From Pseudomonas lini (GTDB taxonomy: Bacteria; Pseudomonadota; Gammaproteobacteria; Pseudomonadales; Pseudomonadaceae): DNA of 64,000 nucleotides. Below the pieces are notes generated by a model. The model did not search any database. It had not been told where the DNA came from and was given only the letters and a program-made list of their open reading frames with translations. The DNA is taken from positions 4,154,001-4,218,000 of the forward strand of contig NZ_OZ061318.1 of the NCBI RefSeq assembly GCF_964063345.1. The letters run 5' to 3'. Shown here piece by piece: positions 35,821 through 46,084 of this stretch. The translations under genes and the position numbers were made by a program. The first letter of the stretch is position 1, and each line of letters starts with the position of its first letter.

Positions 35821-35920
35821 GGTCCCGGACAGCTACTGATGTAACCGACCTGCATGACAGTGTGATGTTCCCGTAGAAGGGATATTTGAGGGGTGTCAGA
35901 GGGATTTGTTGTGCCCCCAA

Positions 35921-36009
35921 TCGCGGGCAAGCCCGCTCCCACAGTGATTTGCGGCGTACACAAATCTTGTGTACGCCAAGAACCCTGTGGGAGCGGGCTT
36001 GCCCGCGAT
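35921..36009. repeat. REP pair (tail-to-tail) with internal perfect hairpin
   Basis: TCGCGGGCAAGCCCGCTCCC starts at 35921 and the outward copy GGGAGCGGGCTTGCCCGCGA ends about 36009. Between them GGCGTACACAA (35953-35963) and its exact complement (35967-35977) leave a 3-nt loop. It separates speC's upstream region from the end of the opuC operon. Confidence 0.9.
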
Positions 36010-36017
36010 AGCGTCAG

Positions 36018-37175
36018 TCAGGCCAATGCAGTCTCGGCCGGCGAAACAATACTGGTCTTGCCCCCACGGGACTTACCAGAGCTCAAATACTCGGCAATCG
36101 ATTCCTGAGTCACTTCACCCAGGAACACCCGCTCGGCGTCCATCACCGGCAGCCACGAGCGGTTGAACTCGTACATGCGCGACAGCAGGATGCGCAAATG
36201 CTCGTCGTAGGCTGCGGTGGCGTTGAATTGACGCAGGTATTGCGCGCAAGTACCGGCCTGGCGGTGCAGGTCGCGACGGCGCACGTAGCCCAAGGCCTTG
36301 TTCTCGGCGCAGGTAACCACCACGTAGCGACGGTCCAGTTCGTCCATCAGTTCCAGTGCTTCGGCCACCGGAGTTCCCGGGCTCACCGATGGCGCGTTGT
36401 CCGCAGCGTCTTCGGCTTTGACCAGCAACAGGCGCTTGAGGGTGCTGTCCTGGCCGACGAAGTTGCTGACAAAGTCGTCCGCCGGGTGCGCGAGAAGCGT
36501 GTCCGGATGGTCGATCTGCAGCAGTTTGCCCGCGCGGAAAATCGCGATCTTGTCGCCGAGCTTGATCGCTTCGTCGATGTCGTGGCTGACCATGATCACG
36601 GTCTTGTTCAGCGCCCGTTGCATCTCGAAGAATTCGTTCTGAATCATCTCGCGGTTGATCGGGTCGACCGCGCCGAACGGTTCGTCCATCAACAACAGCG
36701 GTGCATCCGCCGCCAGCGCACGAATCACGCCGATCCGTTGCTGCTGGCCACCGGACAATTCACGCGGATAGCGAGTCAGATACTGCTTGGGTTCGAGCTT
36801 GATCATGCTCATCAACTCGCGGGCGCGGTCGTGGCATTTCTGTTTGTCCCAGCCGAGCAGGCGCGGAACGATGGTGATGTTTTCTTCGATGGTCATGTTC
36901 GGGAATAAACCGATCTGCTGGATCACATAGCCGATGTTGCGACGCAGGGTCACGGCGTCGAGGTCAGTGGTGTCTTCGCCGTTGATCAGGATCTTGCCCG
37001 AGGTCGGTTTGATCAGGCGATTGATCATCTTCAGCGTGGTGCTTTTGCCGCAACCCGATGGCCCGAGGAACACACAGATTTCGCCTTCATTGACGGTCAG
37101 GCTTACCGAGTCCACGGCTTTCACATCTTTGCCGTTGCTTTGGAAGGTCTTGCTGAGGTTTTGAAGTTCGATCAT
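36018..37175 (-). CDS. opuCA: Osmoprotectant ABC transporter, ATP-binding protein (OpuCA type)
   Basis: Powers uptake of betaine, carnitine or choline-like osmolytes. The 385-residue protein has Walker A LGPSGCGKST (about residue 35), the signature LSGGQQQR, Walker B LLLMDEPFGAVD, the switch His (MVSHDIDEA) and a C-terminal CBS pair from about 255 (LELMDELDRRYVVV). CBS domains in OpuA-type proteins sense ionic strength. The ATG at 37175 overlaps the preceding permease stop by 4 bp; the longer frame has no support. Last gene of a four-gene operon (permease, binding protein, permease, ATPase). Confidence 0.93.
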   Translation of the reverse strand: MIELQNLSKTFQSNGKDVKAVDSVSLTVNEGEICVFLGPSGCGKSTTLKMINRLIKPTSGKILINGEDTTDLDAVTLRRNIGYVIQQIGLFPNMTIEENITIVPRLLGWDKQKCHDRARELMSMIKLEPKQYLTRYPRELSGGQQQRIGVIRALAADAPLLLMDEPFGAVDPINREMIQNEFFEMQRALNKTVIMVSHDIDEAIKLGDKIAIFRAGKLLQIDHPDTLLAHPADDFVSNFVGQDSTLKRLLLVKAEDAADNAPSVSPGTPVAEALELMDELDRRYVVVTCAENKALGYVRRRDLHRQAGTCAQYLRQFNATAAYDEHLRILLSRMYEFNRSWLPVMDAERVFLGEVTQESIAEYLSSGKSRGGKTSIVSPAETALA

Positions 37176-37825
37176 TTGAGCAATCCTTTTGGAGTCAGCG
37201 TGCGTTGCAGCCATTGCAGAAGCAGGTCGGCGAAGATGGCCAGGAGACTGACCAGCACGGCGCCGACGATCAGCATCGACATGTCGCTGCGGCTGATGGA
37301 AGCGAGAATGAGTACACCGAGGCCACCGGCGCCGATGGTCGCGGCGATGGTCATCACGCCGATGTTCATCACCACGGCGGTGCGCACGCCGGCGAGGATC
37401 ACCGGCACGGCAATCGGCAGTTCGACCATGCGCAGGCGCTGGCCGAAGGTCATGCCAATACCGCGCGCTGCTTCGCGAATGCCCGGTTCGACGCCGGTCA
37501 GCGCCAAATAGGTGTTACGCATGATTGGCAGCAACGAGTACAGAAACACTGCGGTGATCGCCGGCATCGGGCCGAGGCCCTGGCCGAATTTCGAATAGAA
37601 CGGCAGCAGCAGGCCGAACAGCGCAATCGATGGCACGGTCAGCAACACCGTAGCGCTGGCTTGCAACGGGCCGGCCAGTGTCGGGAAACGGGTCATCAGG
37701 ATGCCCAGCGGCACGCCGACCACAATCGCTAACGTCACCGCGATGCCAACCAGGGTGATGTGCTGCCAGGTCAGGTGCAAAACCTGCGGCCAATCGAGAT
37801 GGGAAAAGGCGTTCAAAAATTCCAT
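37172..37825 (-). CDS. opuCB: Osmoprotectant ABC transporter, permease (OpuCB type)
   Basis: A 217-residue inner-membrane permease with about five hydrophobic spans. The binding-protein-dependent transport loop is GIREAARGIGMTFGQRLRMVELPIAVPVILAGVR (EAA-G motif), which docks on the ATPase. It pairs with the permease at 38752-39468. The ATG at 37825 follows GAGGAAAA. It overlaps the ATPase gene by 4 bp, and the binding-protein gene ends 12 bp upstream. Confidence 0.93.
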   Translation of the reverse strand: MEFLNAFSHLDWPQVLHLTWQHITLVGIAVTLAIVVGVPLGILMTRFPTLAGPLQASATVLLTVPSIALFGLLLPFYSKFGQGLGPMPAITAVFLYSLLPIMRNTYLALTGVEPGIREAARGIGMTFGQRLRMVELPIAVPVILAGVRTAVVMNIGVMTIAATIGAGGLGVLILASISRSDMSMLIVGAVLVSLLAIFADLLLQWLQRTLTPKGLLK

Positions 37826-37837
37826 GGCTTTTCCTCC

Positions 37838-38731
37838 TCAGTTGATGGGGTGCTGGCGCAGGAAATCTGCAGCAACGGATGAAGGACTTTCGTGATCGAC
37901 ATCGACCCGCGCGTTGAGCTGACGCATGGTGGCGTCATCGAACAGTTCGGCCAGCGGCTTGAGCTCTTCGGCAAGTTTCGGATGGGCGTCGAGGTAAACC
38001 TGACGCACCACTGGCGCGGCGGTGTAGTCCGGGAAGTAGTGCTTGTCGTCTTCCAGCAACTTGAGCTTGAAGGCGTTCAAACGACCGTCGGTGGTGTAGA
38101 CCAGACCGGCAAACACCTGGCCATTGCGCAGGGCGGTGTAGACCAGCCCTGCGTCCATCTGACGGATGTTTTTACGCGTCAGGTTCATGCCGTAGAGATC
38201 CACCATGCCTTCGAGACCGTCGGAACGGTTGGCAAACTCAGTGTCCAACGCGACGAGGTGATTGGTCTTCGCCTCAGCCTGCATCACCGTGTTCAGCTCG
38301 CTCATGGTGTTGATCTGCGGATAAGCCTTCGCGGTGTTTTCCGGCAGTGCCAGGGCGTAGGTGTTGCTGAACTTCGACGGGGTGAGCCAGACCAGGCCTT
38401 TTTTCGCGTCGAGTTCTTTCACCCGGGCGTAGGACTGAGCGCTGTCGAGCTTGTCGGTGACATGGTTGTAAGCCACCAGCGACACGCCGGTGTATTCCCA
38501 CATCAAATCCAGCTGGCCACTTTCGTGGGCGCTGCGAGCCAGGTTGCTGCCCAGACCGCCGGTCACTTGGGTGTCGTAACCCTTGGTTCGCAGGTATTGG
38601 GAAGTGATTTCCGCCAGCAGGGTTTGTTCGGTGAACACTCGGGCACCGATGCGGATCACCGGTTTTTCAGCGGCTTGGGCAACTCCTGCGAACAGCAGAA
38701 CGCAGCCCAGTAATAGGCTTAGCTTTTTCAT
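37838..38731 (-). CDS. opuCC: Osmoprotectant ABC transporter, substrate-binding protein (OpuCC/OsmF type)
   Basis: A 297-residue periplasmic glycine betaine/carnitine/choline-binding protein. Signal peptide MKKLSLLLGCVLLFAGVAQAA, then the OpuAC-type core beginning VIRIGARVFTEQTLLAEI, with DLMWEYTGVSLVAY and YTTDGRLNAFKLKLLEDD. Aromatic residues of the cation-pi cage are likely among these Tyr/Trp but cannot be assigned by eye. The ATG at 38731 gives a classical signal peptide, while the longer reading frame overlaps the upstream permease. Confidence 0.93.
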   Translation of the reverse strand: MKKLSLLLGCVLLFAGVAQAAEKPVIRIGARVFTEQTLLAEITSQYLRTKGYDTQVTGGLGSNLARSAHESGQLDLMWEYTGVSLVAYNHVTDKLDSAQSYARVKELDAKKGLVWLTPSKFSNTYALALPENTAKAYPQINTMSELNTVMQAEAKTNHLVALDTEFANRSDGLEGMVDLYGMNLTRKNIRQMDAGLVYTALRNGQVFAGLVYTTDGRLNAFKLKLLEDDKHYFPDYTAAPVVRQVYLDAHPKLAEELKPLAELFDDATMRQLNARVDVDHESPSSVAADFLRQHPIN

Positions 38732-38751
38732 AAATATTCCTTTGCCGAGGC

Positions 38752-39468
38752 TTAAGACGGGCGGAGGCCGCGTTCGAGCCAGAGGCGGCTGGCGAGTGTC
38801 ACCAGACCGTCGAGCAGCAAGGCCAGCAGGGCGGTGCAGGCCGCGCCGAGCAGCAGTTGCGGCTGATTGTTCAGGGCGATGCCGGGGAAAATCAGGCTGC
38901 CCAGACTGTTGGCGCCGATCAGGAACGCCAGCGGTGCGGTGCCGACGTTGATCGCCAGCGCCACGCGCACGCCACCGATGATGATCGGCACGGCGTTCGG
39001 CAGTTCGACCCGCCATAGCACCTGAGTCGGTGTCATGCCGATGCCGACGGCTGCTTCCTTCAACGAACCCTGAACATTTTTCAGGCCTTCATAGGTGTTG
39101 CGCACGATCGGCAACAGTGAGGCGAGGAACAAGGCGAAGATCGCAGGGCCGCTGCCGATGCCGAGGATACCCAGGGCGATGGCCAGTACGGCAAGAGGCG
39201 GCACGGTGTTGCCGATGTTGAAGATCTGCATGAAGCGTTCTGCGCGTCCAACCATGGTCGGGCGGCTGAGGAAGATACCGGCGGGTATGCCCACTACAAG
39301 GGCGGCCAGCATGGAAACGAGGACGAGAATCAGATGAGCTTGCAGGTAAAACAACAAATCGTCGCGGTACTGTTCGATCGTGTTGATGCCAATCCAGTGG
39401 ACCAGCAGGGCCAGAAGGGCGACGACAACCGCACCTCCTATCAGCCCTTTGCCATAGCGAATAGCCAC
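38752..39468 (-). CDS. opuCD: Osmoprotectant ABC transporter, permease (OpuCD type)
   Basis: A 238-residue inner-membrane permease, first gene of the operon. Spans are visible at the N-terminus (IGGAVVVALLALLVHWIGI), around 50-70 and through the middle, with the docking loop LKEAAVGIGMTPTQVLWRVELPNAVPIIIGGVR. The start is GTG at 39468, preceded by GGAGT. The 340-bp region upstream should carry the operon's osmotically regulated promoter. Confidence 0.92.
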   Translation of the reverse strand: MAIRYGKGLIGGAVVVALLALLVHWIGINTIEQYRDDLLFYLQAHLILVLVSMLAALVVGIPAGIFLSRPTMVGRAERFMQIFNIGNTVPPLAVLAIALGILGIGSGPAIFALFLASLLPIVRNTYEGLKNVQGSLKEAAVGIGMTPTQVLWRVELPNAVPIIIGGVRVALAINVGTAPLAFLIGANSLGSLIFPGIALNNQPQLLLGAACTALLALLLDGLVTLASRLWLERGLRPS

Positions 39469-39808
39469 AGGCGGACTCCTTTTTTCAGTCGGCGAACACC
39501 GCTTCGTGTGGCAATGCCATTCCTGGCTGCCGAAGTCAGTGTTCGCGAAAAGCAGCGCGTTCTATGTCCGCAAAGGGACATGAATCGAGCCATAAGCGCA
39601 GCCTCGTCAGGCTAACTTGCTGATTTTTCAGCCCCTGGTACGAGTGCCGTAACAGGGGAGTGGACGTCTGCACCTTTTAAAAGGTTCCATAATTAACAGC
39701 ATTTAGCCACCCCGCATCTCGGTTTACCCAGGGCGAACGGTGGTCCGTAGATGTCGGTTTGCGCTATACTCGCCGCCCTTTTTTGAATCACCTGCCAGGC
39801 GATTTCCC
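39469..39808. promoter_or_regulatory. Divergent region opuC operon / prfC
   Basis: The region holds both promoters. TATACT at about 39766 is a plausible -10 for prfC. CCCCTG...CAGGGG (about 39632-39658) is a stem with a long loop, and CCTTTTAAAAGG (about 39674) is a small palindrome. No gene is visible. The prfC promoter call is modest. Confidence 0.4.
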
Positions 39809-41392
<1,584 letters not shown>

Positions 41393-41411
41393 GCGCTGAG
41401 CTGTAACGCCC

Positions 41412-41444
41412 AAAGCCCCGATGCGTAAGCCTCGGGGCTTTTTT
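41412..41444 (+). terminator. Intrinsic terminator after prfC
   Basis: AAAGCCCCG pairs with CGGGGCTTT, followed by a T-run, 20 bp after the prfC stop. Confidence 0.9.
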
Positions 41445-41461
41445 GTGCCGCCTCGGTCAAC

Positions 41462-41551
41462 AGTGGGAGCGGGCTTGCTCGCGAAAGCGGCCGTTCATTC
41501 AACATTGATGTCGACTGACCCGACGCCTTCGCGAGCAAGCCCGCTGCCACA
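41462..41551. repeat. REP pair (BIME), GGGAGCGGGCTTGCTCGCGA variant
   Basis: GTGGGAGCGGGCTTGCTCGC starts near 41463 and the inverted GCGAGCAAGCCCGCTGCCAC ends near 41550. The inner stem is CTCGCGA/TCGCGAG rather than CCCGCGA, and one arm has TGCC for TCCC. Confidence 0.87.
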
Positions 41552-41729
41552 TGGGATCATCATTGTTAGTGGGTTTGGATATAAGACTTATTCGAAACCA
41601 ATCTCTTCGCCAACGGGATTTTCTGCTACCCGGTAGCGTCCTGTCTGGAGAACCCGGTCAATCGGAACTAAATTTCATTCAGTACCTTTCAGGCATCCAC
41701 GCGTCACCCAAGAAAGGATGGAATCGACT

Positions 41730-41939
41730 ATGAGTATTTTTCAACGCATTGTGTTGTTGCTTAAAGTTTTGGTGATGCTGTCCCTCGGCACGTCGGCGGT
41801 GGCGTGGGCAGAATGTCAGGACCATGAAAAACAGGCCTTTAACGGGCAAGGTGTGCACAGCGAGCTGATGATCGCTGCGACCGAATCAGACGAAGACGAC
41901 CCAGACGCCGACGAGGATGAGGAAGACAAGCAAACGTAG
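41730..41939 (+). CDS. Small exported acidic protein, unknown
   Basis: A 69-residue product with a clear signal peptide (MSIFQRIVLLLKVLVMLSL, cleavage near AVAWA) and a short mature part containing one Cys (ECQDHEKQ). It ends in a strongly acidic tail (ESDEDDPDADEDEEDKQT). I choose ATG 41730, about 11 bp after AAGGA, over the ATG at 41718, which overlaps that ribosome site. No family recognised. The acidic tail suggests cation binding in the periplasm, an inference. It stands alone between REP elements and the dpp cluster. Confidence 0.65.
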   Translation: MSIFQRIVLLLKVLVMLSLGTSAVAWAECQDHEKQAFNGQGVHSELMIAATESDEDDPDADEDEEDKQT

Positions 41940-42017
41940 ATGACGGACAAAAGAAAACCCCTCCTGCCGGACTGATGCGCAATCTGGCGGAAGGGGTTGG
42001 TTGAGAAGCACAATCCC

Positions 42018-42107
42018 TGTGGGAGCGGGCTTGCCCGCGAAGACGGAGTGTCAGGCACCACATATGTTGGATGTGCCGGCCTCTTCGCGGGCAAGCCCGC
42101 TCCCACA
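42018..42107. repeat. REP pair (BIME), GGGAGCGGGCTTGCCCGC class
   Basis: TGTGGGAGCGGGCTTGCCCG at 42018 and the inverted copy ending CCCGCTCCCACA at 42107, just beyond the end of the dpp operon. Confidence 0.9.
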
Positions 42108-42128
42108 GTAATTTCTGTTCGCCCTCCT

Positions 42129-43100
42129 TTAACCCAAGAATTGCTCGGCGTAGTGACAAGCCACCTGGCGGGTGTCGACCAGGCGCAGCAGCGGTTCTTC
42201 GGTGGTGCAGCGCTCGGTCGCGTACGGGCAGCGCTTGTGGAAGGCGCAGCCGGACGGCGGGTTCAGCGGGTTCGGCAACTCACCGACGATCTTGATTTTC
42301 GGCTTGTCCGGATCCGGGTGGATGGTCGGAGTGGCCGACAACAGCGCTTGGGTGTACGGGTGCAGAGGGCGAGTGTAGATGTCCTCTTTCGGGCCCATTT
42401 CCACCGGGCGACCGAGGTACATCACCATCACGTGATCGGCGACGTGGCGCACCACGGCCAGGTTGTGGGAGATGAACACGTAGGCGGTGTTGAACTCTTG
42501 CTGCAAATCCATGAACAGGTTCAACACCTGCGCCTGAATCGATACGTCCAGCGCCGAGGTCGGTTCGTCCGCCACCAGCACTTTCGGTTGCAGCATCATC
42601 GCGCGGGCCAGGGCAATCCGCTGGCGCTGACCGCCGGAGAACATGTGCGGATAGCGCTGGTAGTGCTCAGGCCGCAAGCCCACCTGTTTCATCATCGCCT
42701 GGACTTTCTCGCGACGTTCCGAGGCGCTCAGGTTGGTGTTGATCAGCAGCGGCTCGGCGAGTTGGTCACCGACTTTCTGCCGTGGGTTCAGCGACGCGTA
42801 TGGGCTCTGGAACACCATCTGCACGTCTTTACGCAGCTGCTTGCGCTGAGCCTTGTCGGCGCCGGCGACTTCCTGCCCGGCGATTTTCAAGGATCCGGAG
42901 GACGGCTCTTCGATCAGCGTCAGGGCACGGGCCAGGGTGGATTTGCCGCAACCCGATTCGCCCACAACGGCGAGGGTTTTGCCGGCTTCCAGTTCGAACG
43001 ACACCCCGTTAAGGGCGCGCACGGTCGCATGACCCTTGAACAGGCCACGGGACACTTCGTAGTGACGGGTCAGGTTGCGGGCGGTAAGTACGACGGCCAT
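42129..43100 (-). CDS. dppF: Dipeptide ABC transporter ATP-binding protein DppF
   Basis: One of two ATPases driving dipeptide import. The 323-residue protein has Walker A GESGCGKST near 50, signature FSGGQRQR, Walker B VLVADEPTSALD, and the oligopeptide-transporter C-terminal extension with the Cys cluster (CAFHKRCPYATERC...ACHYAE), which binds an iron-sulfur cluster in related proteins. The ATG overlaps the dppD stop by one base. Last gene of dppBCDF. Confidence 0.95.
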   Translation of the reverse strand: MAVVLTARNLTRHYEVSRGLFKGHATVRALNGVSFELEAGKTLAVVGESGCGKSTLARALTLIEEPSSGSLKIAGQEVAGADKAQRKQLRKDVQMVFQSPYASLNPRQKVGDQLAEPLLINTNLSASERREKVQAMMKQVGLRPEHYQRYPHMFSGGQRQRIALARAMMLQPKVLVADEPTSALDVSIQAQVLNLFMDLQQEFNTAYVFISHNLAVVRHVADHVMVMYLGRPVEMGPKEDIYTRPLHPYTQALLSATPTIHPDPDKPKIKIVGELPNPLNPPSGCAFHKRCPYATERCTTEEPLLRLVDTRQVACHYAEQFLG

Positions 43101-44068
43101 TACGCCACCTCCTGATTCAGCGGGTAGAAGCAGCGGGCGAGGCTGTTGCTTTTCGGGTCAAGGGCCGGACGCTGGGTGCGGCAGTTGTCCTGCACGTAGG
43201 GGCAGCGCGGCGACAACAGGCAGCCTTGCGGGCGGTCGTAGCGACCGGGAACGATGCCCGGCAGTGTCGACAGGCGCGCGGCACCCAGGCTGTGTTCCGG
43301 AATGGCCTTGAGCAGTGCTTCGCTGTACGGGTGCGCCGGAATGTCGAACAGTTGTGGCACCTGACCGACTTCAACAGCCTGGCCGGCGTACATCACGCAC
43401 ACGCGCTGGGCGGTTTCGGCCACGACCGCGAGGTCGTGGGTGATCAGCACCAGGCCCATGTCCTGTTCTTTCTGCAGGGCCAGCAGCAGGTCCATGATCT
43501 GCGCCTGAATCGTTACGTCCAGCGCGGTGGTCGGTTCGTCGGCGATCAGCAGTTTCGGTTCGCCGGCAATTGCCATGGCGATCGCAACACGCTGGCTCAT
43601 ACCACCGGACAGTTGATGCGGGTAGGCGTCCATACGGCTGGCGGCGCCCGGGATTTCTACTTTTTCCAGCAGTTCGATGGCGCGCTTGCGGGCGTCCTTT
43701 CTGGACATTTTCAGGTGCAGGCGCAGCACTTCTTCGATCTGGAAACCGACGGTGTAGCTCGGGTTCAGCGCGGTCATCGGGTCCTGAAACACCATGGCCA
43801 GGTCTTTGCCGACGATTTGCCGACGCTGACGATTGCTGAGCTTGAGCATGTTCTTGCCGTCGAAATTCAGGGCGTCGGCAGTGACGATCCCCGGATGCTC
43901 GATCAGGCCCATCAGCGCCATCATGGTCACGGACTTGCCGGAACCCGATTCGCCAACGATGGCCAGCACTTCGCCCTTGTCCACGGTAATGTCGAGACCG
44001 TCGACCACCGGAACGGCGTTGGCGTCGCCGAAGCGAACGTTGAGATTCTTGATTTCTAACAGGGACAT
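43100..44068 (-). CDS. dppD: Dipeptide ABC transporter ATP-binding protein DppD
   Basis: The partner ATPase, 322 residues: Walker [11 protein letters not shown] near 39, signature LSGGMSQR, Walker [13 protein letters not shown], then the C-terminal oligopeptide domain with [14 protein letters not shown]. The ATG at 44068 ([15 protein letters not shown]) follows GGAGATT; the 15 upstream codons overlap the end of dppC. It is 10 bp after dppC and one base into dppF, a tight operon. Confidence 0.95.
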   Translation of the reverse strand: MSLLEIKNLNVRFGDANAVPVVDGLDITVDKGEVLAIVGESGSGKSVTMMALMGLIEHPGIVTADALNFDGKNMLKLSNRQRRQIVGKDLAMVFQDPMTALNPSYTVGFQIEEVLRLHLKMSRKDARKRAIELLEKVEIPGAASRMDAYPHQLSGGMSQRVAIAMAIAGEPKLLIADEPTTALDVTIQAQIMDLLLALQKEQDMGLVLITHDLAVVAETAQRVCVMYAGQAVEVGQVPQLFDIPAHPYSEALLKAIPEHSLGAARLSTLPGIVPGRYDRPQGCLLSPRCPYVQDNCRTQRPALDPKSNSLARCFYPLNQEVA

Positions 44069-44078
44069 TTGAATCTCC

Positions 44079-44990
44079 TCAGGCGGCGTTCTTGAGTTTC
44101 GGGTCCAGCGCATCGCGCAGGCCGTCGCCCATCAAGTTGATTGCCAGCACGCTGAGCAAAATGGTCAAACCAGGCAAGCTCACCACCCACCAGGCGCGTT
44201 CGATGTAGTCGCGAGCCGAAGCCAGCATGGTGCCCCACTCAGGCGTTGGCGGTTGTACGCCAAGGCCGAGGAAGCCCAGTGCCGCGGCATCGAGAATCGC
44301 CGAGGAGAAGCTCAAAGTGGCCTGAACGATCAGCGGCGCCATGCAGTTGGGCAGCACGGTGACGAACATCAGGCGTGGCAGACCGGCACCCGCCAGGCGC
44401 GCGGCGGTCACGTAGTCGCGGTTCAGCTCGCCCATTACCGCAGCGCGGGTCAGACGAACATAGGACGGCAATGAAACCACGGCGATGGCAATAATGGTGT
44501 TGATCAGGCCAGGGCCGAGGATGGCGACAATCGCCACAGCCAGCAGCAGGGACGGCAGGGCCAGCATGATGTCCATCAGACGCATGATGGTCGGGCCGAG
44601 CACGCGCGGGAAGAACCCGGCGAACAGACCCAAAAGGATGCCCGGAATCAGCGACATCACCACCGACGACAAGCCGATCAACAGGGACAGGCGCGAACCG
44701 TGAATCAAACGCGACAGCAGGTCGCGACCGAGTTCATCGGTACCCAGCAGGAACTGGATTTGCCCGCCTTCCAGCCAGGACGGCGGGGTCAGCAGGAAGT
44801 CGCGGAATTGCTCGCTGGGGTTATGCGGTGCGACCCAAGGGGCGAAGATCGCGCAGAAGATCACCAGCAGCATGAACATCAGGCCGGCGACGGCGCCTTT
44901 GTTCCTGGAGAACGCGTGCCAGAATTCTTTATACGGGGACGGATATAGCAGGCTTTGATCGACTGCTACCGGTGTAGTGAGAGTGGTCAT
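44079..44990 (-). CDS. dppC: Dipeptide ABC transporter permease DppC
   Basis: A 303-residue permease. The N-terminal OppC-type cytoplasmic segment and first span ([23 protein letters not shown]) precede a periplasmic part with [23 protein letters not shown]. The docking loop is [31 protein letters not shown]. The ATG at 44990 ([10 protein letters not shown]) is preferred over an upstream start that would overlap dppB. It lies 10 bp after dppB. Confidence 0.95.
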   Translation of the reverse strand: MTTLTTPVAVDQSLLYPSPYKEFWHAFSRNKGAVAGLMFMLLVIFCAIFAPWVAPHNPSEQFRDFLLTPPSWLEGGQIQFLLGTDELGRDLLSRLIHGSRLSLLIGLSSVVMSLIPGILLGLFAGFFPRVLGPTIMRLMDIMLALPSLLLAVAIVAILGPGLINTIIAIAVVSLPSYVRLTRAAVMGELNRDYVTAARLAGAGLPRLMFVTVLPNCMAPLIVQATLSFSSAILDAAALGFLGLGVQPPTPEWGTMLASARDYIERAWWVVSLPGLTILLSVLAINLMGDGLRDALDPKLKNAA

Positions 44991-45000
44991 GGTCTTGATC

Positions 45001-46011
45001 TCAGCGCTGATGACGGATGCGTGGGTTGGCAAAACCGTAGAGGATGTCCACCACGAAGTTGACCAGAATCACCAGGCAGGCGATTAACAGGATGCCGTTT
45101 TGCACCACGGGATAGTCCCGTGCGCCAATGGCTTCGATCAGCCATTTGCCGATGCCGGGCCAGGAGAAAATGGTTTCGGTCAGGACCGCACCGGCCAGCA
45201 ACGTGCCGACTTGCAGGCCGACCACGGTCAGGACCGGAATCAGTGCGTTGCGCAGGCCGTGAACGAACACCACGCGCGATGGCGACAGGCCTTTGGCGCG
45301 GGCGGTACGGATGTAGTCTTCACGCAGCACTTCGAGCATCGACGAACGGGTCATCCGCGCGATCACCGCCAGCGGGATGGTGCCGAGCACGATGGCCGGC
45401 AGGATCAGGTGATGCAGGGCATCGAAGAACGCCCCGACGTCATCGGCCAGCAGCGTGTCGATCAGCATGAAACCGGTGCGCGGCTCGATGTCGTAGAGCA
45501 GGTCGATCCGCCCGGACACCGGGGTCCAGCCCAGGCTCACCGAGAAGAACATGATCAGGATCAGGCCCCACCAGAAGATCGGCATCGAGTATCCCGCCAG
45601 GGAGATGCCCATCACCCCGTGGTCGAACAGGGATCCTCGCTTGAGTGCCGCGATCACCCCGGCCAGAAGGCCCAGGATGCCGGCGAACAACAGGGCGGCC
45701 ATGGACAGCTCCAGGGTCGCGGGGAATAGAGAGCTGAACTCGGTCCAGACGCTTTCACGGGTGCGCAGGGATTCGCCGAGATCGCCGTGGGCCAACTTGC
45801 CGATGTAATCCAGGTATTGGGCATACAGGGGTTTGTTCAGACCTAGGCGTTCCATTGCCTGAGCATGCATTTCGGGGTCGACTCTGCGTTCGCCCATCAT
45901 TACTTCCACGGGGTCGCCTGGAATCATGCGAATCAACGCGAAAGTCAGCAAGGTGATGCCGAAGAACGTGGGGATCAATAACCCCAATCGGCGGGCAATA
46001 AAACTAAACAT
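45001..46011 (-). CDS. dppB: Dipeptide ABC transporter permease DppB
   Basis: A 336-residue permease beginning MFSFIARRLGLLIPTFFGITLLTFALIRMIPGDPVEVM, which is characteristic of DppB/OppB. The docking loop is REDYIRTARAKGLSPSRVVFVHGLRNALIPV. It starts the dppBCDF block, 73 bp after the binding-protein gene and behind a strong intercistronic hairpin, so the permease is likely made in smaller amounts than the binding protein. Confidence 0.95.
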   Translation of the reverse strand: MFSFIARRLGLLIPTFFGITLLTFALIRMIPGDPVEVMMGERRVDPEMHAQAMERLGLNKPLYAQYLDYIGKLAHGDLGESLRTRESVWTEFSSLFPATLELSMAALLFAGILGLLAGVIAALKRGSLFDHGVMGISLAGYSMPIFWWGLILIMFFSVSLGWTPVSGRIDLLYDIEPRTGFMLIDTLLADDVGAFFDALHHLILPAIVLGTIPLAVIARMTRSSMLEVLREDYIRTARAKGLSPSRVVFVHGLRNALIPVLTVVGLQVGTLLAGAVLTETIFSWPGIGKWLIEAIGARDYPVVQNGILLIACLVILVNFVVDILYGFANPRIRHQR

Positions 46012-46043
46012 CTTGTGTGGTACCTCATCAGCCGGTTAGGCAT

Positions 46044-46075
46044 GCCCGGCAGCGCTGGGATCAGCGATGCCGGGC
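46044..46075 (-). other. Intercistronic hairpin dppA4-dppB
   Basis: GCCCGGCA (46044-46051) pairs with TGCCGGGC (46068-46075), extended inward by CGCTG/CAGCG with one mismatch around a GGAT loop. No T-run follows on the minus strand, so it looks like a stabiliser or partial terminator that raises binding-protein over permease expression. Confidence 0.65.
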
Positions 46076-46084
46076 GTTTCTTAT

